From contig CAMJAZ010000092.1 in NCBI GenBank assembly GCA_946403735.1, forward strand, positions 1 to 6,731: a stretch of DNA of 6,731 nt, written 5' to 3'. Within the stretch, counting starts at the first letter, position 1. The number at the start of each line of letters is the position of its first letter. The translations under genes and the position numbers were made by a program. The notes beneath the pieces were generated by a model that worked only from the letters and a program-made list of their open reading frames with translations, had not been told where the DNA came from and did not search any database. Positions 1 to 6,377 of the stretch are shown piece by piece. This DNA is from an uncultured Selenomonadales bacterium (GTDB lineage: Bacteria > Bacillota > Negativicutes > Selenomonadales > Selenomonadaceae).

Positions 1-1
1 T

Positions 2-1324
2 TATAAGATTTGCGAAAACAACATTGACCGCTTGAAGGAAGCGTTTCATCCATTTCATAAGCGATACAGTAAAGATTTTTTTGCACTGCAGGACGTTTCA
101 TTTGAAATTCGGCGCGGTGAAAATGTTGGGCTTATCGGAAAAAATGGCGCTGGCAAGTCGACGCTACTAAAAATGATAACTGGTGTTTTGACACCTTCAG
201 GCGGAATTTTGGAAGTCAACGGTAAAATTGCGTCACTTTTGGAACTTGGCGCAGGATTTAATCCAGATATGACTGGCATTGAAAATATTTATATGAATGG
301 GCTTTTAATGGGTCAGTCACGCGAAGAAATGGATAAAAAGCTTGACGATATAGTTGCATTTGCTGATATTGGCGACTTTGTAAAGCAACCAGTTAAAACT
401 TATTCGTCAGGAATGTTCGCGCGGCTTGCATTTGCAGTCAATGCATTTTTGGAGCCAGATATTTTAATAATTGACGAGGCTTTAAGCGTTGGCGACGCAT
501 TTTTTCAAAGTAAATGTATGGATAAAATGCGATCGATGATTGACAGCGGCGTAACAGTTTTATTTGTCAGTCATGATACTTTTGCGGTGAAAAATTTATG
601 TGAACGCGCTTTTTATCTGCAAGCTGGAAAATTGATTATGGACGCGCCAGCTAAAGATGTTGTTGAAGTTTATCGAAATGAATTGATTCGTATGCGACGT
701 GAAGTTATAGGCGAAAAGGCTGAGCAGGTAGCGTCACTTATTGAAGAGGCTAAATTGTCCCAACTTGATGATGATACGCAAGATTTTAATATACCGATTG
801 ACGCTGAAAATTTGTCACGTGGCAAGGAAAATTTTTTGAAGAATGCCGCTTACAATCGCGCTAATGACGGACGCGCAGAATTTTTAAATGTTCAACTTAT
901 GGACTTGAACGGCGAACTTGTCGACGAAATTATTTTTGGGCAGGAAGTTATTTTGCGAATGGTCGTACAGTTCAACCAAAATATTGAGTGCTTAGGAATG
1001 GCGTATCATATTAGAAACGCGACGGGAATTGATTTAATTTACACTGATTCGCGATTCAGTAAGACGAAGGCAATTTTTGACGGCAAGCGCGGCGAAATTT
1101 ACGTTATCGATTGGAAATTTAAAGTTGAACTGCGGCAAGAACTTTATGATATTGCCTGCGTAATTTCCACGCCGATTGATGATAAACTTATGGACGCGAA
1201 TGTTTGCGACAATGTACCCTGCGCGGTGCAATTTCAAGTTGTAAGCCCCGACGCTTACACAATGATGGTTGGCGGTTACGTTCACTGGCACAATGATTTA
1301 AAAGTTCAGCGCGTAAAAGTTTAA
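2..1324 (+). CDS. Wzt/TagH-like polysaccharide ABC exporter ATPase, 5' partial
   Basis: This is the ATP-binding subunit of an ABC exporter that moves a lipid-linked polysaccharide (O-antigen or teichoic-acid type) across the inner membrane. The frame is open from the left edge: residues YKICENNIDRLKEAFHP precede the TTG at 32 and match the usual N-terminus of this family. The true start therefore lies outside the window and TTG 32 is not the start. Numbering from the first complete codon (position 2), the Walker A motif GKNGAGKST is at residues 46-54 (nt 137-163). The family-typical stretch LLELGAGFNP follows, then signature SSGM at 135-138, Walker B ILIIDEA at 154-160 and the H-loop histidine near 191. 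After a linker, residues ~290-435 resemble the Wzt C-terminal beta-sandwich that binds the exported glycan and sets specificity. The partner permease is not in view. Family assignment is secure; the exact glycan cannot be told. Confidence 0.93.
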   Translation, partial: YKICENNIDRLKEAFHPFHKRYSKDFFALQDVSFEIRRGENVGLIGKNGAGKSTLLKMITGVLTPSGGILEVNGKIASLLELGAGFNPDMTGIENIYMNGLLMGQSREEMDKKLDDIVAFADIGDFVKQPVKTYSSGMFARLAFAVNAFLEPDILIIDEALSVGDAFFQSKCMDKMRSMIDSGVTVLFVSHDTFAVKNLCERAFYLQAGKLIMDAPAKDVVEVYRNELIRMRREVIGEKAEQVASLIEEAKLSQLDDDTQDFNIPIDAENLSRGKENFLKNAAYNRANDGRAEFLNVQLMDLNGELVDEIIFGQEVILRMVVQFNQNIECLGMAYHIRNATGIDLIYTDSRFSKTKAIFDGKRGEIYVIDWKFKVELRQELYDIACVISTPIDDKLMDANVCDNVPCAVQFQVVSPDAYTMMVGGYVHWHNDLKVQRVKV

Positions 1325-1332
1325 AATTTTTT

Positions 1333-1337
1333 AGGAG
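1333..1337 (+). promoter_or_regulatory. ribosome binding site for the radical SAM gene
   Basis: AGGAG lies 8 nt before the ATG at 1346, a strong Shine-Dalgarno site that fixes this start. The gap to the upstream ATPase stop is only 21 nt and shows no terminator, so the two genes are probably co-transcribed. Confidence 0.8.
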
Positions 1338-1345
1338 ATAGCAAA

Positions 1346-2131
1346 ATGGATTCTGATGAAAAAAAATACATAGAAAATTCTTTGTTATTTGACGCCGAAT
1401 GGTACAAAAAAACTTACGGCTTAGGAAAATATCTTGACGCGGCGGAACATTATTTAAAAATTGGTTGGCGTGAAGGTAAAGACCCTTCACCATTTTTTTC
1501 TACAGAAGATTATCGCACCAAAAATCCAGATTTACTTCACGCGGATTTTAATTTATTATGGCACTTTGAAAAATTTGGTTTCAAGGAAGGTCGTTACAGC
1601 GCAGAAATAAAAAAAGTTTTGCCGCAAATTCTCAAGCGTCACCCAGAATGTTGCACGGATCTAAGCGGCGGACTTCTACGAATCAGAATTACAAACGCTT
1701 GTAATGCGAAATGTCGTTATTGCGGAGTACGTCTAGGTTTTGGCGAAGAAGTTAATCACGCGATGATTCCTGCTTGGTACTACGAACTTTGCCGCCCGCT
1801 GTACGAAAAGATTAACATGGTGCTTGTAACTGGTGGCGACGCATTTTTTGCGAAGGAAAGTTATAACTATATGAAGTTTATGAGCGAAAATTTCCCGCAA
1901 ATTACGCTGATGACTGAATCAAATGGAATTGCTTTCAACGAAAAATTTCAGCAAATTGCTTGTAAAAATCTTTTCAAGACGCATTTTTCACTTAATGCCT
2001 CCAACGCGGAAATTTTTGCGAAAAGTTGTTGGGACAGTGACGACGGCGACACGGCTAAAAAACTTTTCCCGTTCATAATTCGTAACATTGAAAGTTATCT
2101 CAAAAAGCTTGACGCCGTAAATAAACTTTGA
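1346..2131 (+). CDS. radical SAM protein, N-terminal part with glycosyltransferase-type repeats (ends at in-frame TGA)
   Basis: This 261-codon frame holds two modules. Residues ~13-83 contain two copies of a repeat of the form F/S-D/E-x-x-Y...HY/HF...G-W/F-R/K-E-G (FDAEWYKKTY...HYLKIGWREG and STEDYRTKNP...HFEKFGFKEG). I know this repeat mainly from glycosyltransferases and other surface-polysaccharide proteins. From ~108 a radical SAM core begins: the cysteine motif CNAKCRYC (C119, C123, C126) would ligate the 4Fe-4S cluster, and TGGD at 162-165 fits the SAM-binding GGE-like strand. The frame stops at TGA 2129-2131, partway through the expected barrel and without the C-terminal cluster domain. 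Six codons later the same frame resumes as a matching C-terminal half. Most likely this is one 509-residue protein broken by a nonsense change, a sequencing error or recoding. Its position behind a polysaccharide-export ATPase suggests glycan or carrier modification; the reaction is unknown. Confidence 0.85.
   Translation: MDSDEKKYIENSLLFDAEWYKKTYGLGKYLDAAEHYLKIGWREGKDPSPFFSTEDYRTKNPDLLHADFNLLWHFEKFGFKEGRYSAEIKKVLPQILKRHPECCTDLSGGLLRIRITNACNAKCRYCGVRLGFGEEVNHAMIPAWYYELCRPLYEKINMVLVTGGDAFFAKESYNYMKFMSENFPQITLMTESNGIAFNEKFQQIACKNLFKTHFSLNASNAEIFAKSCWDSDDGDTAKKLFPFIIRNIESYLKKLDAVNKL
2129..2131 (+). other. in-frame TGA interrupting the radical SAM/SPASM gene
   Basis: The upstream half (frame from 1346) and downstream half (to 2875) are in the same reading frame, separated only by this TGA; the codons on both sides read KL-TGA-FAPDLSMVINKDN. 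VINKDN looks like the usual barrel strand after the SAM-binding half, so no residues seem to be missing. A point mutation or read error is simplest. Downstream, only a weak A/U stem is visible (TTTAT 2143-2147 with ATAAA 2156-2160, 8-nt loop), not a convincing selenocysteine insertion element. Confidence 0.8.
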
Positions 2132-2875
2132 TTTGCGCCAGATTTATCAATGGTTATAAACAAAGACAATGCCGACGACATTTTAAACTTTATGGAACTT
2201 GCACTTAACCTTCACGCGGGCTTTATCGTTTTTTTCTTCGATTATACGGAAAACGATATGTCAAGCGATTACTTTACAAATCCCGCGATAACTCGACCTG
2301 CGCTGAAAACTTTAATGGAGTTGGAGCGCGTACTAGCCGAAAAAGTTATCGTTTACTTTAGGCTGTGGATTCCTGCGAAGGAGGCGGCAAGTATTCAGCA
2401 GGAAGTTGAAGCAATTCCGCTTGACGAACTTAATAAAAAGTACGCGAAAATTTTAAAACTTGCTGAAGGACGGTCTGTCATTGATGAATTGAATCAGCGC
2501 AATAAAATTCGTGAAGAATGCGGAAAAAATACTTTGTCGATAGTTGATGACATTTCGTCGACGTTGCACCTAAAAAAAGTTGAGGACAGGGAAATTTGTT
2601 TTGCTCCTTGGAATGAAATTGACTTGTACCCAGATGGACGAATGGATTTTTGCAGTTGGTTTCAACCGACGCTGAACATAAAAAATTTTATACAGATTAA
2701 AGACGGTAAAGAATTTGTGAATTGGGACGAAATTTTAAATTCGTATGAATATGTGGCGGCGCGGTACAGAATTTTGCATAACGATTATGAAGGCTGTCAG
2801 GTTTGTTGTCCGATGAATTCTGTGAAAAATCCTGTGGAGGCTTGCACGAAATATAATTTAGATAGATTCGATTAG
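2132..2875 (+). pseudogene. radical SAM protein, C-terminal part with SPASM-like cysteine cluster
   Basis: This open frame continues the upstream radical SAM gene after the TGA at 2129-2131. The first ATG is at 2150 (241 codons), but there is no Shine-Dalgarno sequence before it, so independent translation is doubtful. Counting from that ATG, residues 1-75 look like the rest of the barrel (VINKDN strand, hydrophobic strands FIVFFF and VIVYFRLW). Residues ~149-232 form a SPASM/twitch-like auxiliary cluster domain: C150 in ICFAPWNEIDLYPDGRMDFC, C168, then C216, C219, C220 and C232. Such domains bind one or two extra 4Fe-4S clusters in radical SAM enzymes that act on peptides, proteins or other large substrates. 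Alone, this piece lacks the SAM-binding cysteines and cannot be a radical SAM enzyme. It is labelled pseudogene because the full gene is interrupted, but it is not otherwise decayed. The gene ends with TAG. Confidence 0.75.
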
Positions 2876-2895
2876 CTAAAATTTCTACTATAAAG

Positions 2896-2922
2896 TTGCA
2901 AAAAAATTTGGTGTGGTAAAAT
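2896..2922 (+). promoter_or_regulatory. possible weak promoter upstream of the terminator
   Basis: An extended -10 element (TG at 2914-2915, then TAAAAT at 2917-2922) lies 15 nt after a TTGCAA box (2896-2901). The spacing is short for a standard promoter. If active, it would give a transcript of roughly 70 nt ending at the hairpin at 2967-2995. It may equally be chance A/T-rich sequence in the 3' untranslated region. Confidence 0.25.
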
Positions 2923-2966
2923 TTTGTTATAGAAAAAAATAAAATATATTATCATCAAGGCACAAG

Positions 2967-2995
2967 AAAAACCCCCGATCGCAACGGGGGTTTTT
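2967..2995 (+). terminator. strong bidirectional intrinsic terminator
   Basis: A perfect 11-bp stem (AAAAACCCCCG, 2967-2977, with CGGGGGTTTTT, 2985-2995) encloses a 7-nt loop. The G/C core is flanked by T runs in both directions, so it can end the polysaccharide/radical SAM transcript on the plus strand and the tiny ORF transcript on the minus strand. Confidence 0.92.
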
Positions 2996-3002
2996 GCGCG
3001 TT

Positions 3003-3101
3003 TTAGGTGTAACGGCTAACCACGTGGCTGGCTATCGCTTGATGTCTGTCCAACCACTTGCAGATGTAATGCGTCACTACGCATGACAAAACAGCCAACA
3101 A
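3003..3101 (-). CDS. tiny membrane-peptide-like ORF or remnant (HYICKWLDRH)
   Basis: Read on the minus strand, this is 32 codons plus TAA if a TTG at 3101 is the start: LLAVLSCVVTHYICKWLDRH, then a short polar tail ending SRYT. A hydrophobic stretch followed by the basic/aromatic segment KWLDRH is the layout of a small single-span membrane peptide. From memory, very short Firmicutes hypothetical proteins with a similar 'HYICKWLD' segment recur directly before GC-rich terminators, as here (2967-2995). The frame stays open upstream to 3143, but there is no ATG and no Shine-Dalgarno sequence, and that stretch overlaps the leader of the plus-strand permease gene. It is therefore either a 5'-eroded copy or a gene with a weak TTG start. 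A type I toxin-like role is conceivable but unproven. Confidence 0.45.
   Translation of the reverse strand: MLAVLSCVVTHYICKWLDRHQAIASHVVSRYT
3069..3084. repeat. short perfect inverted repeat
   Basis: ATGCGT (3069-3074) and ACGCAT (3079-3084) form a 6-bp stem with a CACT loop. It lies inside the tiny minus-strand ORF and in the leader of the permease gene, about 55 nt before its start codon. It could be a small RNA hairpin or an operator-like site; no T run follows, so it is not a terminator. Confidence 0.4.
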
Positions 3102-3123
3102 AAATTTTTCAAATACAAGTAAA

Positions 3124-3130
3124 GGTAGGA
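3124..3130 (+). promoter_or_regulatory. ribosome binding site for the DMT permease
   Basis: GGTAGGA sits 7 nt before the ATG at 3138. This selects that ATG over the out-of-frame ATG at 3131, which lies too close to the site. I see no convincing -35/-10 pair for this gene between the terminator at 2995 and here. Confidence 0.7.
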
Positions 3131-3137
3131 ATGAATA

Positions 3138-4010
3138 ATGCAATTACGCGGCGCTTTAATGTTACTTGGCGCATCATTTTTTTGGGGAACAACTTTTGTC
3201 GCGCAGATGAGCGGAATGGACGGACTCGGACCATTTTCCTACGCGGCGGCAAGATATTTTATCGGCTTTTTAGCAATGCTCGCAGTTATGTACTTCACAC
3301 ACGCTGAAAGATTAAAAGATCGTCGCGCTGGCAAATATGGACGCGGTTTTTTAGCGGGAATTTTCTGCGGAATATTTTTATTTATCGCAAGTTCATTTCA
3401 GCAAGTCGCAATGGTTTACACGACGGCTGGCAAAGCGGCGTTCATAACGTGCCTTTACATAATTTTCGTTCCGCTTGTCTCAAAATGGCTCGGTAAAAAA
3501 ATTCGTACGGAAAATTGGATTGGCGCATTTCTGGCAATAACTGGTTTGTACTTTTTGGCGATAAGTGAAGAGCTTACAATAAACTTTGGCGACTTCCTTT
3601 TACTAATAGGCGCAGTATTTTGGACGTTGCAAATTTTAGCTGTTGACAAATTCGCAAACAAAGTTGACACTATAGACCTTTCAACCAGTCAAGTTTTCGT
3701 AACGGCGATATTAAGTTTCATAGCGATGACGATTTTTGAAAATCCGTCGTGGGACGCAATTTTAAACGCGGCATTTCCGATTTTTTACGGCGGCGTAATG
3801 AGTTCAGGTGTAGCGTTCACGTTGCAAATTTACGGTCAAAAGTACGCTGAACCTTCGGCGGCGGCAATTTTGATGAGTTTTGAATCAATTTTTGGCGCAT
3901 TATCGGGCTGGCTACTTTTGGGCGAAGTTATGAGCGGACGTGAAATTTTTGGTTGCGTGCTGATGTTGGCGGGAATTATCGTCACCCAATGGCGAACTAT
4001 AAAAAATTAA
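3138..4010 (+). CDS. EamA/DMT-family inner-membrane permease
   Basis: This is a 290-residue drug/metabolite transporter superfamily permease, the normal length for a protein with two EamA repeats and about ten membrane helices. Repeat 1 spans ~5-142 and opens with the family-typical GASFFWGTTFVAQ, including the WGTTF motif at 16-20. Repeat 2 spans ~151-286 and carries the signature SFESIFGALSGWLLLGE around 247-263, ending with a helix before the basic tail QWRTIKN. Long hydrophobic runs separated by short basic loops (RLKDRRAGKYGR near 58-69) support inner-membrane location. Family members export amino acids, metabolites or drugs; the substrate cannot be read from sequence. The gene looks intact and stands alone, between one terminator upstream (2967-2995) and another just downstream (4037-4081). 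It is convergent with the AAA+ gene and not obviously part of the polysaccharide cluster. Confidence 0.93.
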   Translation: MQLRGALMLLGASFFWGTTFVAQMSGMDGLGPFSYAAARYFIGFLAMLAVMYFTHAERLKDRRAGKYGRGFLAGIFCGIFLFIASSFQQVAMVYTTAGKAAFITCLYIIFVPLVSKWLGKKIRTENWIGAFLAITGLYFLAISEELTINFGDFLLLIGAVFWTLQILAVDKFANKVDTIDLSTSQVFVTAILSFIAMTIFENPSWDAILNAAFPIFYGGVMSSGVAFTLQIYGQKYAEPSAAAILMSFESIFGALSGWLLLGEVMSGREIFGCVLMLAGIIVTQWRTIKN

Positions 4011-4029
4011 GAATCAAGAATTAAGAATT
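4009..4029. repeat. three tandem 7-bp repeats
   Basis: AAGAATC-AAGAATT-AAGAATT begins within the permease stop codon and runs for 21 bp. One base differs in the first copy. It lies just before the shared terminator; no function is evident. Confidence 0.6.
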
Positions 4030-4036
4030 TAGCATT

Positions 4037-4081
4037 AAAAATAAGCCACAAACTTCGTTTAGAAATTTGCGGCTATTTTTT
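4037..4081. terminator. bidirectional terminator between convergent genes
   Basis: The arm AAAAATAAGCCACAAA (4037-4052) pairs with TTTGCGGCTATTTTT (4066-4080), with one bulged A and one A/C mismatch, around a 13-nt loop. A T run follows on the plus strand, and the A run at the other end gives a T run on the minus strand. It sits between the ends of the permease (4010) and the AAA+ gene (4105) and probably serves both. Confidence 0.75.
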
Positions 4082-4104
4082 ATGAGAAACTTTGCAACTA
4101 AATT

Positions 4105-6186
4105 TTAATTTTTAAATTTAAAGCCTAAAAATTTATCTTCCTTGTACGTTTTATCGACGTTGACTTCAAAATCATCTACCTTGAAAGTCAACAAATCTTC
4201 CTTCGTAACTTCGCCGTCTTTATGTTCGCGAATAATTCTGCGGGCGTGTTTCAATGACGCTTGCTCCAAAAGGTTGCGTACAAATCGACCGTTACCAAAA
4301 TTCTTTTTACCAGCGGCGCGTTTAAAAATTTTCTTGCAGTGCGTAATAACTTCGTCGTCAAGATTATAATTTTTCTTCGACGCCATTAACTTCAAAATCT
4401 GTACCAACTCATCAGCGTTATAATCTGGAAAATTTACGTGAAAAGCAATTCGACTTCTCAAGCCTTCGTTGCGGTCAAGAAATTCTTTCATCTTATCTGG
4501 ATAGCCAGCAAAAATTACAATGACATCTTCGCGGTGATTTTCCATTTCTTGTACAATCGTGTGAATAGCTTCATCGCCGAAAGTTGAATGTTCGCCGTCT
4601 GAAAGCGCGTACGCTTCATCAATGAACAGTACGCCGCCGCGTGCTTCATTGAACTTTTCACGAACTGCTTTAGCCGTCCAGCCAACGTACTTTGCAACTA
4701 AATCTGCGCGTCCACATTCTACAAAACGTCCTGACTTCAACACGCCTTCCTTGCTAAGGATCGACGCGATAAGCCTTGATACCGTAGTTTTTGCACTCCC
4801 TGGATTTCCTGTGAACGACATATGCAACGACGCTTTCTGCTTATCAAGTCCAAAGTCAAGCCGCATTTTCTGTACACGGTGCGCGGCTAAAATCTGTTCA
4901 ATTAAATCTTTTTGCTCTGTCAAGCCAATTAAATTTTGAAGTTCCTTGTAAGCGTCGCCATCTTTCGCATCAACTTTCACGGCGATTCTATCAACTTCAC
5001 GGTAGGCGGGGTAACTTTTATCTTTCAGCGCGTTGCTATAAAGTTTTTCCTGCACTTGATAAATATCTGACGCGCGGAAGGTCAACTTGTCGCCCATCGC
5101 CTCCAAAAGTTCCGCGTCCGTGTAAACGTCCGCCATTTCGGAACTTTCCATTAAATTTTTCAGATAAACCAGCGCTTCATCACGATTGCCCGCGCCTTCC
5201 TGCAATTCGATTAAATGTAAATCGTCTTGAAGTTTAGCGATAAGTTGCGGAGAAAATCCTGGCTTATTGACAATCTCAACAAAGATGAATAACGTATTGC
5301 GGCAATTCCTACGAACATTTTCAGCTATGAAGTCTACAACTTCTTCGTAAGCGTAGGCAAATTGTCCACTTCTCACGCGCTCGCCGCTTAACTCAATGAC
5401 TACGACGCCGCCAGCCGCGTTTCTTACCAGCCCTTCAAAATCGTCCTCATAATAACAATTTTCCGTTATGTTTGTGAAAAAGTTAATGCGCCGACTCGTC
5501 AAACGTTTATTCACGTAAAGCGCATTGGCAAGCAACGTCGCTAATGCCTGCGAAGATTTACTGTTGCCAGCTACAATTTTATAGTGAACTGGTTGCCCGT
5601 AAAAGTGTTTAGCGTTTTCGCCTGCGTAAATTCTGCCGAGTTCATCAAAGAAAGTTGTATCTGCCAAAAGTTTAGCCGCGCTTTTTTTCGCCGCCGCGTA
5701 GCTAATTTTTTTATTGCTACAAATATTTTCACTCAATTTGAAGTTATCGTTATTCAAACAATTTATGCCAGTAGCGTCGACGACTCTATAATAATCTTGC
5801 ACGTAATCGGAGCGGTTAGCTTGATCGCAAATTTTCGCAAACTGCGTCGTGGTAATTTCTTCAAGGCGCGAAATTTTAACGTCTTCCATAATGTATTCGC
5901 CTTGTTCGGCTTGTTCGACAAGATATTTTTCAATTCTTTTTATTATCTTCGTAGCGTTTAATGGTTGAATGTCATCGACTGACACAAGCATTAAAAAATT
6001 ACTTGGTTTAGCGCGGTAAGCTATGAAAGTCATTTTGCCGCCTAAATTTTCGTCGCTAAGTCCAGATGCAAATTCAGCAACGTGGTAGCGCCATTCACGA
6101 CGCGATACATTGTCCAACGCCGCTATCGCTGAAAGATTTGAATCATCATCGCAATCATAAGTTAATTGAAATCTATAATAAAACAT
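4105..6186 (-). CDS. CbbX/SpoVK-like AAA+ ATPase with a degenerate N-terminal AAA-like module
   Basis: This is a 693-residue cytoplasmic AAA+ protein. The active module (~412-665) resembles the CbbX/SpoVK/EccA group: Walker A GNPGSAKTT (460-468, K466), pore-loop-like KYVGWT (499-504), Walker B VLFIDEA (519-525, D523/E524), sensor-1 region VIVIFAGYPD, arginine-finger region NEGLRSRI (R577, R579) and sensor-2 GNGRF (R634). Before it, ~200-385 appears to be a second, degenerate AAA module: GNSKSSQAL at 207-215 aligns with Walker A but has Q213 for the lysine, VVVIELS (261-267) lacks the catalytic acid pair, and NTLFIFVEIV resembles the sensor-1 strand. The first ~200 residues have no domain I recognise. 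CbbX-type ATPases remodel or assemble other proteins, but the client here is unknown. The ATG at 6186 has upstream AAAGGA (minus strand, 6198-6203) at 11 nt. The gene is convergent with the permease. Confidence 0.9.
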   Translation of the reverse strand: MFYYRFQLTYDCDDDSNLSAIAALDNVSRREWRYHVAEFASGLSDENLGGKMTFIAYRAKPSNFLMLVSVDDIQPLNATKIIKRIEKYLVEQAEQGEYIMEDVKISRLEEITTTQFAKICDQANRSDYVQDYYRVVDATGINCLNNDNFKLSENICSNKKISYAAAKKSAAKLLADTTFFDELGRIYAGENAKHFYGQPVHYKIVAGNSKSSQALATLLANALYVNKRLTSRRINFFTNITENCYYEDDFEGLVRNAAGGVVVIELSGERVRSGQFAYAYEEVVDFIAENVRRNCRNTLFIFVEIVNKPGFSPQLIAKLQDDLHLIELQEGAGNRDEALVYLKNLMESSEMADVYTDAELLEAMGDKLTFRASDIYQVQEKLYSNALKDKSYPAYREVDRIAVKVDAKDGDAYKELQNLIGLTEQKDLIEQILAAHRVQKMRLDFGLDKQKASLHMSFTGNPGSAKTTVSRLIASILSKEGVLKSGRFVECGRADLVAKYVGWTAKAVREKFNEARGGVLFIDEAYALSDGEHSTFGDEAIHTIVQEMENHREDVIVIFAGYPDKMKEFLDRNEGLRSRIAFHVNFPDYNADELVQILKLMASKKNYNLDDEVITHCKKIFKRAAGKKNFGNGRFVRNLLEQASLKHARRIIREHKDGEVTKEDLLTFKVDDFEVNVDKTYKEDKFLGFKFKN

Positions 6187-6238
6187 CCCTGCACCTGTCC
6201 TTTCACTATGCCAAAAATTTTTTGCTGTTTAGGTTTTG

Positions 6239-6247
6239 ATTGTAGCA
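6239..6247 (-). promoter_or_regulatory. extended -10 promoter element for the AAA+ gene
   Basis: On the minus strand the sequence reads TGCTACAAT, an extended -10 (TGn plus a hexamer close to TATAAT). Transcription would start near 6232, giving a leader of about 46 nt before the ATG at 6186. No good -35 box lies 17 nt upstream, which extended -10 promoters can tolerate. Confidence 0.5.
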
Positions 6248-6262
6248 TAGCTGAACTGCAAA

Positions 6263-6304
6263 TTTCTGCACACTAAAAAAATTTTTTTTAAAATTTTTCT
6301 GCAC
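6263..6304. repeat. direct repeat TTTCTGCAC flanking an A/T tract
   Basis: Two identical 9-mers (6263-6271 and 6296-6304) lie 33 bp apart, about three helical turns, on either side of an almost pure A/T block (6274-6298). They sit just upstream of the extended -10 at 6239-6247, where a dimeric regulator could bind, and the A-tracts may bend the DNA. No known operator is recognised. Confidence 0.4.
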
Positions 6305-6339
6305 GTCAAATGCTCCCTTCACAAAAACTTTGAGAAAAA

Positions 6340-6369
6340 ATTTTACTTCGTCAAATATAAACCTGTCAA
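6340..6369 (-). promoter_or_regulatory. sigma-70-type promoter directed at the AAA+ gene
   Basis: On the minus strand a consensus -35 TTGACA (6364-6369) is followed after 18 nt by TAAAAT (6340-6345). The -35 starts only 8 nt beyond the stop of the restriction-enzyme gene, so the AAA+ gene appears to have its own promoter, with a leader of about 145 nt from this start. It may act together with, or instead of, the extended -10 nearer the gene. Confidence 0.55.
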
Positions 6370-6377
6370 GAAAAATT

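Noticed and set aside
32..34. TTG at 32 as the start of the ABC ATPase
   Set aside because: The frame is open to the window edge and the preceding residues match the conserved family N-terminus, so the gene starts outside the window.
2129..2160. Selenocysteine codon with a SECIS element
   Set aside because: Only a 5-bp all-A/U stem with an 8-nt loop is visible at 2143-2160, and no selenocysteine machinery is in the window. Kept only as a minor alternative.
2150..2875. An independent gene starting at ATG 2150
   Set aside because: No Shine-Dalgarno site precedes it, it lies in the same frame as the upstream half, and its content is exactly the missing C-terminal part of a radical SAM/SPASM protein.
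3083..3307. 74-codon plus-strand ORF overlapping the permease start
   Set aside because: It overlaps the permease in another frame, has no proper ribosome site and shows no recognisable protein features.
1346..6186. Alternative genetic code with TGA as tryptophan or glycine
   Set aside because: The other long genes use TGG and GGN normally and contain no in-frame TGA over more than 1,400 codons; a recoded AT-rich genome would show many.
6274..6298. Intrinsic terminator for the restriction-enzyme gene
   Set aside because: The block is A/T only, with no G/C stem; it is more plausibly a bent A-tract region than an efficient terminator.
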